From Mycobacterium sp. E183 (GTDB taxonomy: Bacteria; Actinomycetota; Actinomycetes; Mycobacteriales; Mycobacteriaceae), in the NCBI RefSeq assembly GCF_001667735.1, contig NZ_LZJN01000214.1, positions 1-64,000 on the forward strand: 64,000 nt of DNA. The letters are read 5' to 3'. The stretch's first letter is position 1, and each line of letters opens with the position of its first letter. The position numbers and the translations under genes are program-made. Of the stretch, positions 57,736 through 64,000 are shown one piece after another. The notes beneath the pieces were generated by a model. The model did no database searches. It was given only the letters and a program-made list of their open reading frames with translations, and was not told the DNA's origin.

Positions 57736-57891
57736 TCATGGCTGCCGAATTAATTCCTTCGGCTGCGCCGACGTGTTCGGGGCCACGTCGCCGCCCGGGC
57801 CGTGACCACACCGCTCGCCGAAAGCCGCCTTGGGCCACTCGCCGCCGCCGGCCGGCATCACGGGCCTGGAACGGCCTGCGCCGCAGGACAT
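57736..57891 (-). CDS. Possible 51-residue protein upstream of mmpS
   Basis: ATG at 57891 opens a frame of 51 codons ending 91 bp before mmpS on the same strand. About 80 percent of third positions are G or C, supporting coding. The product is Gly/Pro-rich with GEWPKAAFGERCGHGPGGD and ends PKELIRQP. There is no signal peptide or membrane helix. No clear Shine-Dalgarno is seen; ATG 57858 is a second option. It may be a real small gene, a leader peptide or chance. Confidence 0.35.
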   Translation of the reverse strand: MSCGAGRSRPVMPAGGGEWPKAAFGERCGHGPGGDVAPNTSAQPKELIRQP

Positions 57892-58124
57892 TTCGCTGCC
57901 GGATGCCGGCCCGGCGCCTATTGGCCTGCCGCGCCGTCGAATTCATCGTGATCGCCGCGACGGTCGTGTCGAACCGCGCCGCGATCGACATCCGCCGACG
58001 ACCGAGTTAGTTTGAAAAACTAATTCGCTGGCGCCGGCGATTTCCGGTTGAATTGCGCACTTGGCATTTCTGCGAAATGCGGAAACGGGCAGCGATTGAG
58101 GGCCCCCGCGCGTACCCTGACGAC
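57892..58124. other. Non-coding region between mmpS side and the zinc-ribbon gene
   Basis: About 230 bp with no supported gene. It probably carries the promoters of the mmpS-mmpL unit (minus) and of the gene at 58125 (plus). Its main feature is the palindrome at 58004-58026. The stretch 58010-58080 is AT-rich relative to the flanks. Confidence 0.45.
58004..58026. promoter_or_regulatory. TetR-operator-like palindrome
   Basis: TTAGTTTGAAAAACTAA (58007-58023) is a perfect inverted repeat with 7-bp arms and a GAA centre. It extends to 23 bp (58004-58026) with one mismatch pair. AT-rich palindromes of this size are typical TetR-family sites. It lies between the divergent mmpS-mmpL unit and the zinc-ribbon gene. 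No regulator gene is adjacent. Confidence 0.55.
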
Positions 58125-58337
58125 ATGGCTACCAAGGTCAGGACCTGCGTGCATTGCGGCCACACGTTCGATCCCAACGACCGACCGCGCGACTTGTCCG
58201 ACCCGGACTGGCTTCCGGCCGCTTCAATTTATTGTTCGCATGAATGCAGTGACCAGTTCCATTGCGAAATGTCGCATTGCTGCTCGACCCGTGCGAAAAA
58301 GAAGGGTCAGCGCGAGGGCGCCAGGGCGGCGCGATAA
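58125..58337 (+). CDS. 70-residue zinc-ribbon-like protein
   Basis: Protein of 70 residues with two Cys pairs: VRTCVHCGHTFDPND near the N-terminus and YCSHECSDQFHCEMSHCC in the middle, then a basic tail RAKKKGQREGARAAR. This looks like a small zinc-binding protein able to contact nucleic acid or protein. ATG at 58125 is chosen over a longer frame because the Cys pair then falls at residues 8-11. Function unknown. It precedes the DUF6941-like gene by 70 bp on the same strand. Confidence 0.7.
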   Translation: MATKVRTCVHCGHTFDPNDRPRDLSDPDWLPAASIYCSHECSDQFHCEMSHCCSTRAKKKGQREGARAAR

Positions 58338-58407
58338 TCCCGCTTCCCCGCCAGATCGGATATGGTGTGACCGCCCAGCTAGCAACTGTCGTCTGCGGGA
58401 GCAACCG

Positions 58408-58905
58408 ATGGAGTTAACGACAATTCTGTGCAACCACGCCGAGGCGCAGAACAACTTGTTGTACGTCATGGGCGGCGGCGTAGACCGGGCGGTCATTCCG
58501 GCGGGACGCTCAGGGCCCTTCACGGTTTCGTTGGCCCTCGGAATCATCGCCGAGGTCCCGTGGACCGCTACCAACGAAGAGCACACCGTCACCGTCGACC
58601 TGGCGGACGAGGACGGCCATCCGGTCGAGGTCGACAAGGGATTCGGCGAGCGGGAACCGTTCCGGGCACATTTTCGATTCAACGTTGGCCGACGGCGCGA
58701 TGTTGAGGACGGCGAAACCCAGTCGGTGGCGTTCGCGGTCAATATGCCCGTGCTTCAGTTGGAGAAGCTGGGGACGTACGTCTTCACCGTCACAATCGAC
58801 GACGACGCTCGGCGCCGTCTGCATTACCGGTTGGTCGGCCAGACGGACGTGACCATCACGACGAACGAACCAACCAGCCGCGGACCACTCATCCCCAGGG
58901 TCTAG
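58408..58905 (+). CDS. DUF6941-like conserved protein
   Basis: Protein of 165 residues, soluble and beta-rich. It begins MELTTILCNHAEAQNNLLYV and has GGGVDRAVIPAG, LALGIIAEVPWTATNEEHTV and FAVNMPVLQLEKLGTYVFTV. The build, with a ligand-like ending HYRLVGQTDVTI, matches what I recall of DUF6941, a family found in actinobacteria near varied genes. Function is unknown. The stop overlaps the convergent regX3 stop by 4 bp. ATG with a weak GGGAGC upstream. Confidence 0.75.
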   Translation: MELTTILCNHAEAQNNLLYVMGGGVDRAVIPAGRSGPFTVSLALGIIAEVPWTATNEEHTVTVDLADEDGHPVEVDKGFGEREPFRAHFRFNVGRRRDVEDGETQSVAFAVNMPVLQLEKLGTYVFTVTIDDDARRRLHYRLVGQTDVTITTNEPTSRGPLIPRV

Positions 58906-59585
58906 CCCTCCAGCTTGTAGCCCAGTCCCCGCACGGTGACCAGGTGGACCGGGTTGGCCGGGTCGGCTTCGATCTTGGACCGCAGACGCTTGACGTGGAC
59001 GTCGAGCGTCTTGGTGTCGCCGACGTAGTCGGCGCCCCACACCCGATCGATCAACTGCCCGCGGGTCAGCACCCGCCCGCTGTTGCGCATCAGGTACTCG
59101 AGCAGGTCAAACTCCTTGAGCGGCAGCGTGATCGTGTCACCGTTGACCGAGACGACGTGGCGCTCGACGTCCATCCGCACCGGCCCGGACTCGAGCACAC
59201 CGTCGCTGATCTCGGAGTCGTCGTCACCGCCGCGGCGGAGCACCGCGCGAATCCGGGCGATCAACTCGCGCGCCGAATACGGCTTGGTCACGTAGTCGTC
59301 GGCGCCGAGTTCCAGCCCGACGACCTTGTCGATCTCGCTGTCCCGCGCGGTCACCATGATCACCGGCACGCTGGAACGAGCACGCAGCTGCTTGCACACG
59401 TCGGTCCCCGACATGCCGGGCAGCATCAAGTCGAGCAGCACGATGTCGGCGCCGCCACGGTCGAACTCGGCCAGTGCGGCCTGTCCATCCGTCACGACGG
59501 TGGCCTCGAAGCCCTCCTTGCGCAACAGGAATGCCAGCGGATCGGCCAGCGACTCCTCGTCCTCCACGATCAGCACACTGGTCAT
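58902..59585 (-). CDS. regX3: Response regulator RegX3
   Basis: OmpR/PhoB-type regulator of 227 residues. The receiver domain has the acidic pair in LIVEDEESLADP, the phosphoacceptor Asp52 in VLLDLMLPGMSG, Thr in IMVTARDSE and Lys in YVTKPYSARE. The winged-helix domain includes LPLKEFDLLEYLMRNSGRVLTR and TLDVHVKRLRSKIE. With SenX3 it controls the response to phosphate limitation in mycobacteria, including pst genes and ESX-5 secretion. ATG at 59585. Confidence 0.97.
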   Translation of the reverse strand: MTSVLIVEDEESLADPLAFLLRKEGFEATVVTDGQAALAEFDRGGADIVLLDLMLPGMSGTDVCKQLRARSSVPVIMVTARDSEIDKVVGLELGADDYVTKPYSARELIARIRAVLRRGGDDDSEISDGVLESGPVRMDVERHVVSVNGDTITLPLKEFDLLEYLMRNSGRVLTRGQLIDRVWGADYVGDTKTLDVHVKRLRSKIEADPANPVHLVTVRGLGYKLEG

Positions 59586-59631
59586 CAGCGCGACTCCTCA
59601 TCGCTTTGCTCTGCATTGTCGTACGCGCGGG
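59586..59631 (-). other. senX3-regX3 intercistronic gap without MIRU
   Basis: The gap between the senX3 stop and regX3 start is only 46 bp. In the M. tuberculosis complex this spacer carries MIRU repeats of 77 or 53 bp; none is present here. No terminator-like hairpin is seen, so one transcript is likely. Confidence 0.85.
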
Positions 59632-60852
59632 TCATCTACTCAGTTCTTCCTCTCGTTGTGACCTGTTGGGCCGCACGTCGCGACCCTGCGGTTGCTCGGG
59701 TTCTTCGTCGTTGTCCTTATAGGCCGGAATCGACAGCGTGAACGTGGAACCGGTGCCCGGCTTGCTCCACACCCCGATGCTGCCGTTGTGATTGGCCGCG
59801 ACATGTTTGACGATGGCCAGGCCCAGCCCGCTGCCGCCGGTGGCGCGCGAGCGTGCCTTGTCCCCCCGGAAGAACCGCTCGAAGACCCGCTCCTGATCCT
59901 CCAGCGCGATCCCGATGCCCCGGTCGGTCACGGCGATCTCGATGTTGTCGCCACGGCGGCGGCGGCTGATCGAGACCGGTGAACCGGGTGGCGAATAGGC
60001 GATCGCGTTGGACACCAGGTTGGCCAGCGCGGTGACCAGAAGCGTCTCGTCGCCCAGCACCCGGAGGCCGCTGGGCGCGTCGGTGCGAACCTCGATCTGG
60101 GCGTTGTCGGCGGCCACCTTGTGCCGTGAAATCGCCTCGGACACAACGGTATCCACGTCGACCTCGGTCACGTTGGGCAACCGTTCGGCACCCTGCAGCC
60201 GGGACAGCTCGATCAGCTCGGCGACCATGTCCCCCAGCCGGTTGGCTTCGACGAGCACCCGCTCGGCAAACCGGCGAACGGTTTCGGAGTCGTCCGAGGA
60301 CGCCAACAGCGCCTCGGCGAGCAGGGCCATGGCGCCCACCGGGGTCTTGAGCTCGTGGCTGACGTTGGCCACAAAGTCGCGCCTGGTCGCCTCCATGCGC
60401 GCGTAGTCGGACTGATCGTGGGCGAACACCACGGCGAACCGCCGGTCTTCCTCGCTGAGCAACCGCGCCTGGCCGTGCACGGACAGGCCGGACCGGCCGG
60501 CCGCCCGTTTGGCCGGCCGCAGGTCGAACTCCACGTCGACGCCGCCGAGCGCCTGCTGCGCCGCTTCCCACGCCTGGTCGTCGAGCTGGCGGTCGCGCAC
60601 CAGGCCCAGCTCCCTGGCCCGATCGTTGAGGTAGACGACGTCGCGGTGAGAATCGACGACCGCCACCCCGAGCGGCATCAGCGCGACGATGCGTTGCAGC
60701 ATTTGCGCGACCGTTATCCCGGTCCACTCGGTGCTGACCCGCTGCCTGCGATGAGCGGCTTTCGGCGACAGCCGGGTCCCGGCTGCCACACCTATGGCCA
60801 GCCCCAGCACGGACAAGACCCCGGCCAGCAACAGCGCCGAGAACACAGTCAC
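59632..60852 (-). CDS. senX3: Sensor histidine kinase SenX3
   Basis: Kinase of 406 residues. The N-terminal helix (FSALLLAGVLSVLGLAIGVAAG) is followed by a cytoplasmic PAS-like domain (residues about 45-150) and the phosphoacceptor His166 in FVANVSHELKTPVGA. The ATPase domain has the N box TALANLVSNAIAYSP, G1 VTDRGIGIALED, F box ERFFRG and G2 GGSGLGLAIVKHV. It phosphorylates RegX3 when phosphate is low. The GTG at 60852 lies 7 nt after TAGGAT on the minus strand (60860-60865), so the transcript may be leaderless. Confidence 0.97.
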   Translation of the reverse strand: MTVFSALLLAGVLSVLGLAIGVAAGTRLSPKAAHRRQRVSTEWTGITVAQMLQRIVALMPLGVAVVDSHRDVVYLNDRARELGLVRDRQLDDQAWEAAQQALGGVDVEFDLRPAKRAAGRSGLSVHGQARLLSEEDRRFAVVFAHDQSDYARMEATRRDFVANVSHELKTPVGAMALLAEALLASSDDSETVRRFAERVLVEANRLGDMVAELIELSRLQGAERLPNVTEVDVDTVVSEAISRHKVAADNAQIEVRTDAPSGLRVLGDETLLVTALANLVSNAIAYSPPGSPVSISRRRRGDNIEIAVTDRGIGIALEDQERVFERFFRGDKARSRATGGSGLGLAIVKHVAANHNGSIGVWSKPGTGSTFTLSIPAYKDNDEEPEQPQGRDVRPNRSQREEELSR

Positions 60853-61004
60853 ATAGCAAATCCTACAAATCTTCGGAAACGCTGCCCTAGCGGAACGAGG
60901 CCAAAATCGGACAAGTCACACTTTTCGCTTCAGGTGTTCCACTCCCGTTAACGCGATGTTCGGCAAACAGGCCTTTGAAACTCGCTTTGGGCCGGTGGCC
61001 GGTT

Positions 61005-61754
61005 TTACCGGCGCCCCTGGCTGGCAACCGCCGCGGCGCCCGCGGCGGCGGCCTCCGGGTCGAGGTAGGTGCCGCCCGCGACCACCGGCCGCAGGTCGGC
61101 GTCGAGGTCGTAGCGCAGCGGAATCCCGGTCGGGATGTTCAGCCCGACGACGTCGTCGTCGGACATCTGGTCGAGGTACTTCACCAGGGCCCGCAGCGAG
61201 TTGCCGTGCGCGACGATCAGCACCGTCTTGCCACTGCGCAGGTCCGGGACGATGACGTCGGTGAAATACGGCAGGAAACGCACGACCACGTCGGCCAGGC
61301 ATTCGGTCAGCGGGCCGCCCCCGATGTCGGCGTAGCGGGGGTCGGTGTCCTGGCTGAACTGGCTGCCCTTCTCGATCGGTGGCGGCGGCGTGTCGTAGCT
61401 GCGCCGCCAGGTCATGAACTGCTCCTCGCCGTAGCGGTCCTTGGTCTCCGCCTTGTTGAGGCCCTGCAGCGCCCCGTAGTGCCGTTCGTTGAGCCGCCAG
61501 CTGCGCCGCACCGGAATCCACAACCGGTCGGCGGCGTCGAGGGCCAGGTGCGCGGTGGTGATCGCGCGGCGCAGCAGCGACGTGTAAAGGACGTCGGGCA
61601 ACAGGTTCTGCTCGGCCAGCAGCTCGCCGCTGCGCACCGCCTCGGCCCGGCCCTTCTCGGTCAGGTCCACGTCGACCCATCCGGTGAACTGGTTGCTTGC
61701 GTTCCATTCGCTCTCGCCGTGGCGGAGCAGCACCAACGTGCCGGTATCTCCCAT
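61005..61754 (-). CDS. gpmA: 2,3-bisphosphoglycerate-dependent phosphoglycerate mutase
   Basis: Enzyme of 249 residues interconverting 3- and 2-phosphoglycerate in glycolysis. The phospho-histidine motif is VLLRHGESEWNASNQFTGW, the catalytic Glu lies in NERHYGALQGLNKAE and the second His in VLIVAHGNSLRALVKYL. Length and signatures are those of dPGM (gpm1 in H37Rv, Rv0489). The C-terminal end is Ala-rich (DPEAAAAGAAAVA). It is upstream of senX3 on the same strand with a 152-bp gap. Confidence 0.97.
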   Translation of the reverse strand: MGDTGTLVLLRHGESEWNASNQFTGWVDVDLTEKGRAEAVRSGELLAEQNLLPDVLYTSLLRRAITTAHLALDAADRLWIPVRRSWRLNERHYGALQGLNKAETKDRYGEEQFMTWRRSYDTPPPPIEKGSQFSQDTDPRYADIGGGPLTECLADVVVRFLPYFTDVIVPDLRSGKTVLIVAHGNSLRALVKYLDQMSDDDVVGLNIPTGIPLRYDLDADLRPVVAGGTYLDPEAAAAGAAAVASQGRR

Positions 61755-61764
61755 GCCGGCTAGC

Positions 61765-62274
61765 TTATTCGTCGTCTTCGTCGATCAAATGAGCGAACGC
61801 CTGCAGGTTCTTCAGCGACTCGCCGCGAGACACCCGCCAGTCCCACTCTTTTTGGATCGACGAGCGAAATCCCAACTCCAGCAACGTATTGAAGTCCGCG
61901 TCGACCGCTTCGAGCACCTGCCCGAGCACCCGGTCGATCTCGTCGGCGTCCACGGACGCGAGCGACATGCGTCCCACCAGGTAGATGTCGCCGACGTTGT
62001 CCAGCGTGTAGGCCACGCCGTAGAGGCGGCGGTTGCGCCTGAGCAGGAAGCGGTAGACCCCCTCGTGGTTCTCGTCGGGCCTGCGGCACACGAACGCCTC
62101 GATGCGCACCGAGTGCTCGCCGACGCTCAGGATGGTGTTGGTCTTGAGCTTGCGCTCGCCGGGCAGCTCCACCACCAGTCCCGACCGGCCGCCGTGCGCG
62201 CCGTCGTGTTTCGAGTACACAAGACCGCTGGCCTGCAGCGCGTCCTCGATCACGCGCTCGACCGTGGGGCTCAC
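61765..62274 (-). CDS. YbjN-domain protein (Rv0487-like)
   Basis: Protein of 169 residues of the bacterial sensory-transduction YbjN family, related in fold to type III secretion chaperones. Typical segments are SGLVVELPGERKLKTNTIL, HEGVYRFLLRRNRRLYGVAY and VDADFNTLLELGFRSSIQKEW. The exact role is unknown. The GTG at 62274 overlaps the mshA stop as GTGA, so it is co-translated with mshA. A 10-bp gap leads to gpmA. Confidence 0.87.
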   Translation of the reverse strand: MSPTVERVIEDALQASGLVYSKHDGAHGGRSGLVVELPGERKLKTNTILSVGEHSVRIEAFVCRRPDENHEGVYRFLLRRNRRLYGVAYTLDNVGDIYLVGRMSLASVDADEIDRVLGQVLEAVDADFNTLLELGFRSSIQKEWDWRVSRGESLKNLQAFAHLIDEDDE

Positions 62275-63542
62275 GCGCCGACCCCGCGGCGCTCGGCGGT
62301 GTACCCGCTGATCGCGCGGCGATAGCTGGTCAGCAGCGCGTCGGTGGTGTTCTCCCAGGAGAACGTGGCCGCGTGTGCGGCGGCGGCCCGGCTCATCGCC
62401 TCGGCCTGCGGCGCCGGCAAGCGCAGCATTCGGTCCAGCGCGCCCGCCCACCGATCGACGTCATGGCCGGCCACCAGCGTGCCGGTGATCCCGTCCCGCA
62501 CGGCCACCGGGAGACCGCCGACCGCGGCGGCCACCACCGGGGTGCCACAGGCCTGGGCCTCGACGGCGACCAGGCCGAACGACTCCGAATAGCTCGGCAC
62601 CGCGACCAGGCTGGCGGCCTGGAACAGGGTGGCCAGGTCCGAGCGGGACTGCGGGGGCAGGAAAGTCACCCGCGCGGCGATGCCGAGTTCGTCGGCGAGC
62701 CGCCGCAGCCCGTCCGGGGAGGCCAGGCCGCTGCCCGACGGGCCGCCGGCGACCACGATGCGCACGCCCGGCAGTTTCGCGGCGGCCCGCAGCACGATGT
62801 CGGGGGCCTTCAACGGCTGGATTCGCCCGACGAACGCCACCACGTCCTCGTCGAGCGGCAGCCCCAGGGCGGCCCGGGCCGCGCGGCGCTCACCCGGGCG
62901 GAACACCTCGAGATCGACGCCGGGGTGGACCACGTCGATGCGGGCCGGGTCGGCGCGGTGGATCGAAATCAATTGCCTGGCTTCGTCATCGGTGTTGACG
63001 ATCAGCCGGTCCGCCTCGTCGACGACCTGCTGCTCGCCGACCGTGCGCAGCGGCGGCTCGGGCGCGTCACCCGCGGCCAGCGCGGCATTCTTGACCGCGG
63101 CGAGCGTGTGCGCGGTGTGCACCAGCGGCACCGCCCAGCGGTCGCGGGCCAGCCAGCCGACCTGTCCGGACAGCCAGTAGTGCGAATGCACGATGTCGTA
63201 ATAGCCCGGCTCGTGCGACGCTTCGGCGCGCAGCACCCCCGCGGCGAACGCGCACAGCTGGGTGGGCAGGTCGTATTTGTCCAGCCCCTCGAACGGCCCC
63301 GCCACCACGTTGCGCACCAGCACGCCGGGCGCCACCCGGGCGACGGGCGGGTCGGCGGACGCGGTGGCCCGGGTGAAGATCTCCACCTCGATGCCGCGGC
63401 GCGCCAGGTGCAACGCGGTCTGCAGCACGTAGACGTTCAGGCCCCCGGCGTCGCCGGTGCCCGGCTGCGCCAGGGGCGAAGTGTGCACCGCCAACACTGC
63501 GACGCGGCGCGGTTTCAGCCGGAAGACGTCATCGTGCCGCAC
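62271..63542 (-). CDS. mshA: D-inositol-3-phosphate glycosyltransferase MshA
   Basis: GT4 glycosyltransferase of 423 residues. It makes the first intermediate of mycothiol, the main thiol of actinobacteria, from UDP-GlcNAc and inositol-3-phosphate. Signatures are VHTSPLAQPGTGDAGGLNVY at the N-terminus, FVGRIQPLKAPDI, and the nucleotide-sugar site VPSYSESFGLVAVEAQACG. The GTG at 63542 (VRHDDV) is chosen over GTG 63572 because GAAAGA precedes it. The C-terminus ends TAERRGVGA, about 35 residues shorter than the H37Rv protein as I recall it. Confidence 0.95.
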   Translation of the reverse strand: MRHDDVFRLKPRRVAVLAVHTSPLAQPGTGDAGGLNVYVLQTALHLARRGIEVEIFTRATASADPPVARVAPGVLVRNVVAGPFEGLDKYDLPTQLCAFAAGVLRAEASHEPGYYDIVHSHYWLSGQVGWLARDRWAVPLVHTAHTLAAVKNAALAAGDAPEPPLRTVGEQQVVDEADRLIVNTDDEARQLISIHRADPARIDVVHPGVDLEVFRPGERRAARAALGLPLDEDVVAFVGRIQPLKAPDIVLRAAAKLPGVRIVVAGGPSGSGLASPDGLRRLADELGIAARVTFLPPQSRSDLATLFQAASLVAVPSYSESFGLVAVEAQACGTPVVAAAVGGLPVAVRDGITGTLVAGHDVDRWAGALDRMLRLPAPQAEAMSRAAAAHAATFSWENTTDALLTSYRRAISGYTAERRGVGA

Positions 63543-63601
63543 TCTTTCATCTTTACAGGACGTTCGGCCCACGAGCCCAGCGCCCAGGACACGGCTTCGC
63601 G

Positions 63602-64000
63602 TTAAGCGGAAGGCTCGTCGGCGGAGACGTCGCGCAGCCGCGGGCCCAGCGCCCCCGCGCGGCGCATCGCACCGAGCGGGTCGGCATACAGCCCGCCCAG
63701 CGACACGGTTCCGGCGCCGGCCTCCTGCACCCGGTTCCCGAAGACGGTGACGCGGATGTCGCGTGCCGGCAACACCGAGTGCTCGGCGAACGCCGCCTCG
63801 ACGTGCTCCATGCCCTCGGGATACTCGGTGAAGGCCTGGCCGCCGACTACCAGCTCGTCGGGGTTGAGCATGTCGCGCAGCAACGCCACGGCCTGCCCGA
63901 GCACCCGGCCCCGCTCGTTGAGCAGCTGTTTCGCCTGCTCGTTGCCGCCGCGGGCCAGCCGCAGCAGATCGTTGATGCCGGCCGCCGACGCGTTCGGGCG
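63602..64000 (-). CDS. ROK-family transcriptional regulator, C-terminal part (Rv0485-like)
   Basis: Only the last 132 residues are in the window; the 5' end lies beyond position 64000. The visible part has helical INDLLRLARGGNEQAKQLLN and VALLRDMLNPDELVVGGQAFTE, then GNRVQEAGAGTVSLGGLYADPLGA, as in the C-terminal lobe of ROK sugar-kinase-like repressors. The equivalent H37Rv gene, Rv0485, encodes a NagC/XylR-type regulator. It ends 59 bp upstream of the mshA start on the same strand. Confidence 0.82.
   Translation of the reverse strand, partial: RPNASAAGINDLLRLARGGNEQAKQLLNERGRVLGQAVALLRDMLNPDELVVGGQAFTEYPEGMEHVEAAFAEHSVLPARDIRVTVFGNRVQEAGAGTVSLGGLYADPLGAMRRAGALGPRLRDVSADEPSA

Noticed and set aside
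1..64000. CRISPR arrays, tRNA/rRNA genes, insertion sequences, prophage
   Set aside because: No regularly spaced repeats, tRNA cloverleaf-like segments, transposase or integrase proteins were recognised on either strand.

Overview
This window is a GC-rich chromosomal segment from a mycobacterium. The protein repertoire shows this: MshA, HemA/HemC/HemD/HemB, SenX3-RegX3, CmaA2, MmpS/MmpL, a PPE protein, WXG100 proteins and many GTG/TTG starts. From memory of gene order, the backbone matches M. tuberculosis H37Rv Rv0485 to Rv0538, read in reverse. The backbone is interrupted by blocks I do not place at this locus in H37Rv. The fit is best with a slow-growing non-tuberculous species such as the M. 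avium complex, but I cannot assign the species. I saw no rRNA, tRNA, insertion sequence or CRISPR array.

Regions, left to right. 1-6.9 kb: an Rv0538-like gene cut by the window edge, a polytopic membrane protein, galE3-mtnP, menA and fabH. 6.9-14.1 kb: a ParA/MinD-like ATPase, then a tightly overlapped minus-strand block hemL-phosphatase-thioredoxin-ccdA-resB-ccsA. It joins tetrapyrrole synthesis to System II cytochrome c maturation. 14.2-30.6 kb: an accessory-rich stretch. It holds a coiled-coil protein, a Ddn-like protein, a divergent MarR pair, an amino-acid permease, a methyltransferase and an MFS transporter with an SsuD-like monooxygenase. It continues with a Tat-type esterase, an OafA-type acyltransferase fused to SGNH, a 38-residue protein, a large cyclase-ATPase-LuxR regulator, an SGNH hydrolase, a second acyltransferase and a STAS protein.

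30.6-36.9 kb: two small membrane proteins and hemA-hemC-hemD-hemB, headed by a glutaredoxin-like gene. 36.9-40.3 kb: two overlapping WXG100 genes and a third small gene where I recall mmpS2-mmpL2 in H37Rv. Next come a palindromic repeat, serB1, a MaoC-like dehydratase and cmaA2, closed by a strong bidirectional terminator. 40.4-48.8 kb: acyltransferase, galE2, ribosomal protein bS22, a BldC-like regulator, proC, a thioesterase-like protein, an isomerase-like protein, a membrane protein and ppx on the minus strand, with an Rv0495c-like gene opposite.

48.8-52.7 kb: a FadR-type repressor divergent from a three-gene operon ending in a GMC oxidoreductase. A consensus-like operator lies inside the operon promoter. 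52.9-58.9 kb: a solitary PPE gene, an mmpS-mmpL pair, a zinc-ribbon protein and a DUF6941-like protein, placed between genes that I recall as neighbours in H37Rv. 58.9-64 kb: regX3-senX3, gpmA, a YbjN-like gene, mshA and the 3' end of a ROK-family gene.

No radically new system is evident. The best unexplained signals are the WXG100 trio with its palindromic repeat, the FadR promoter architecture, the MarR and mmpS-side palindromes, and the duplicated 21-bp repeats before the PPE gene. Statements about H37Rv gene order and lengths are from memory and were not checked against a database.
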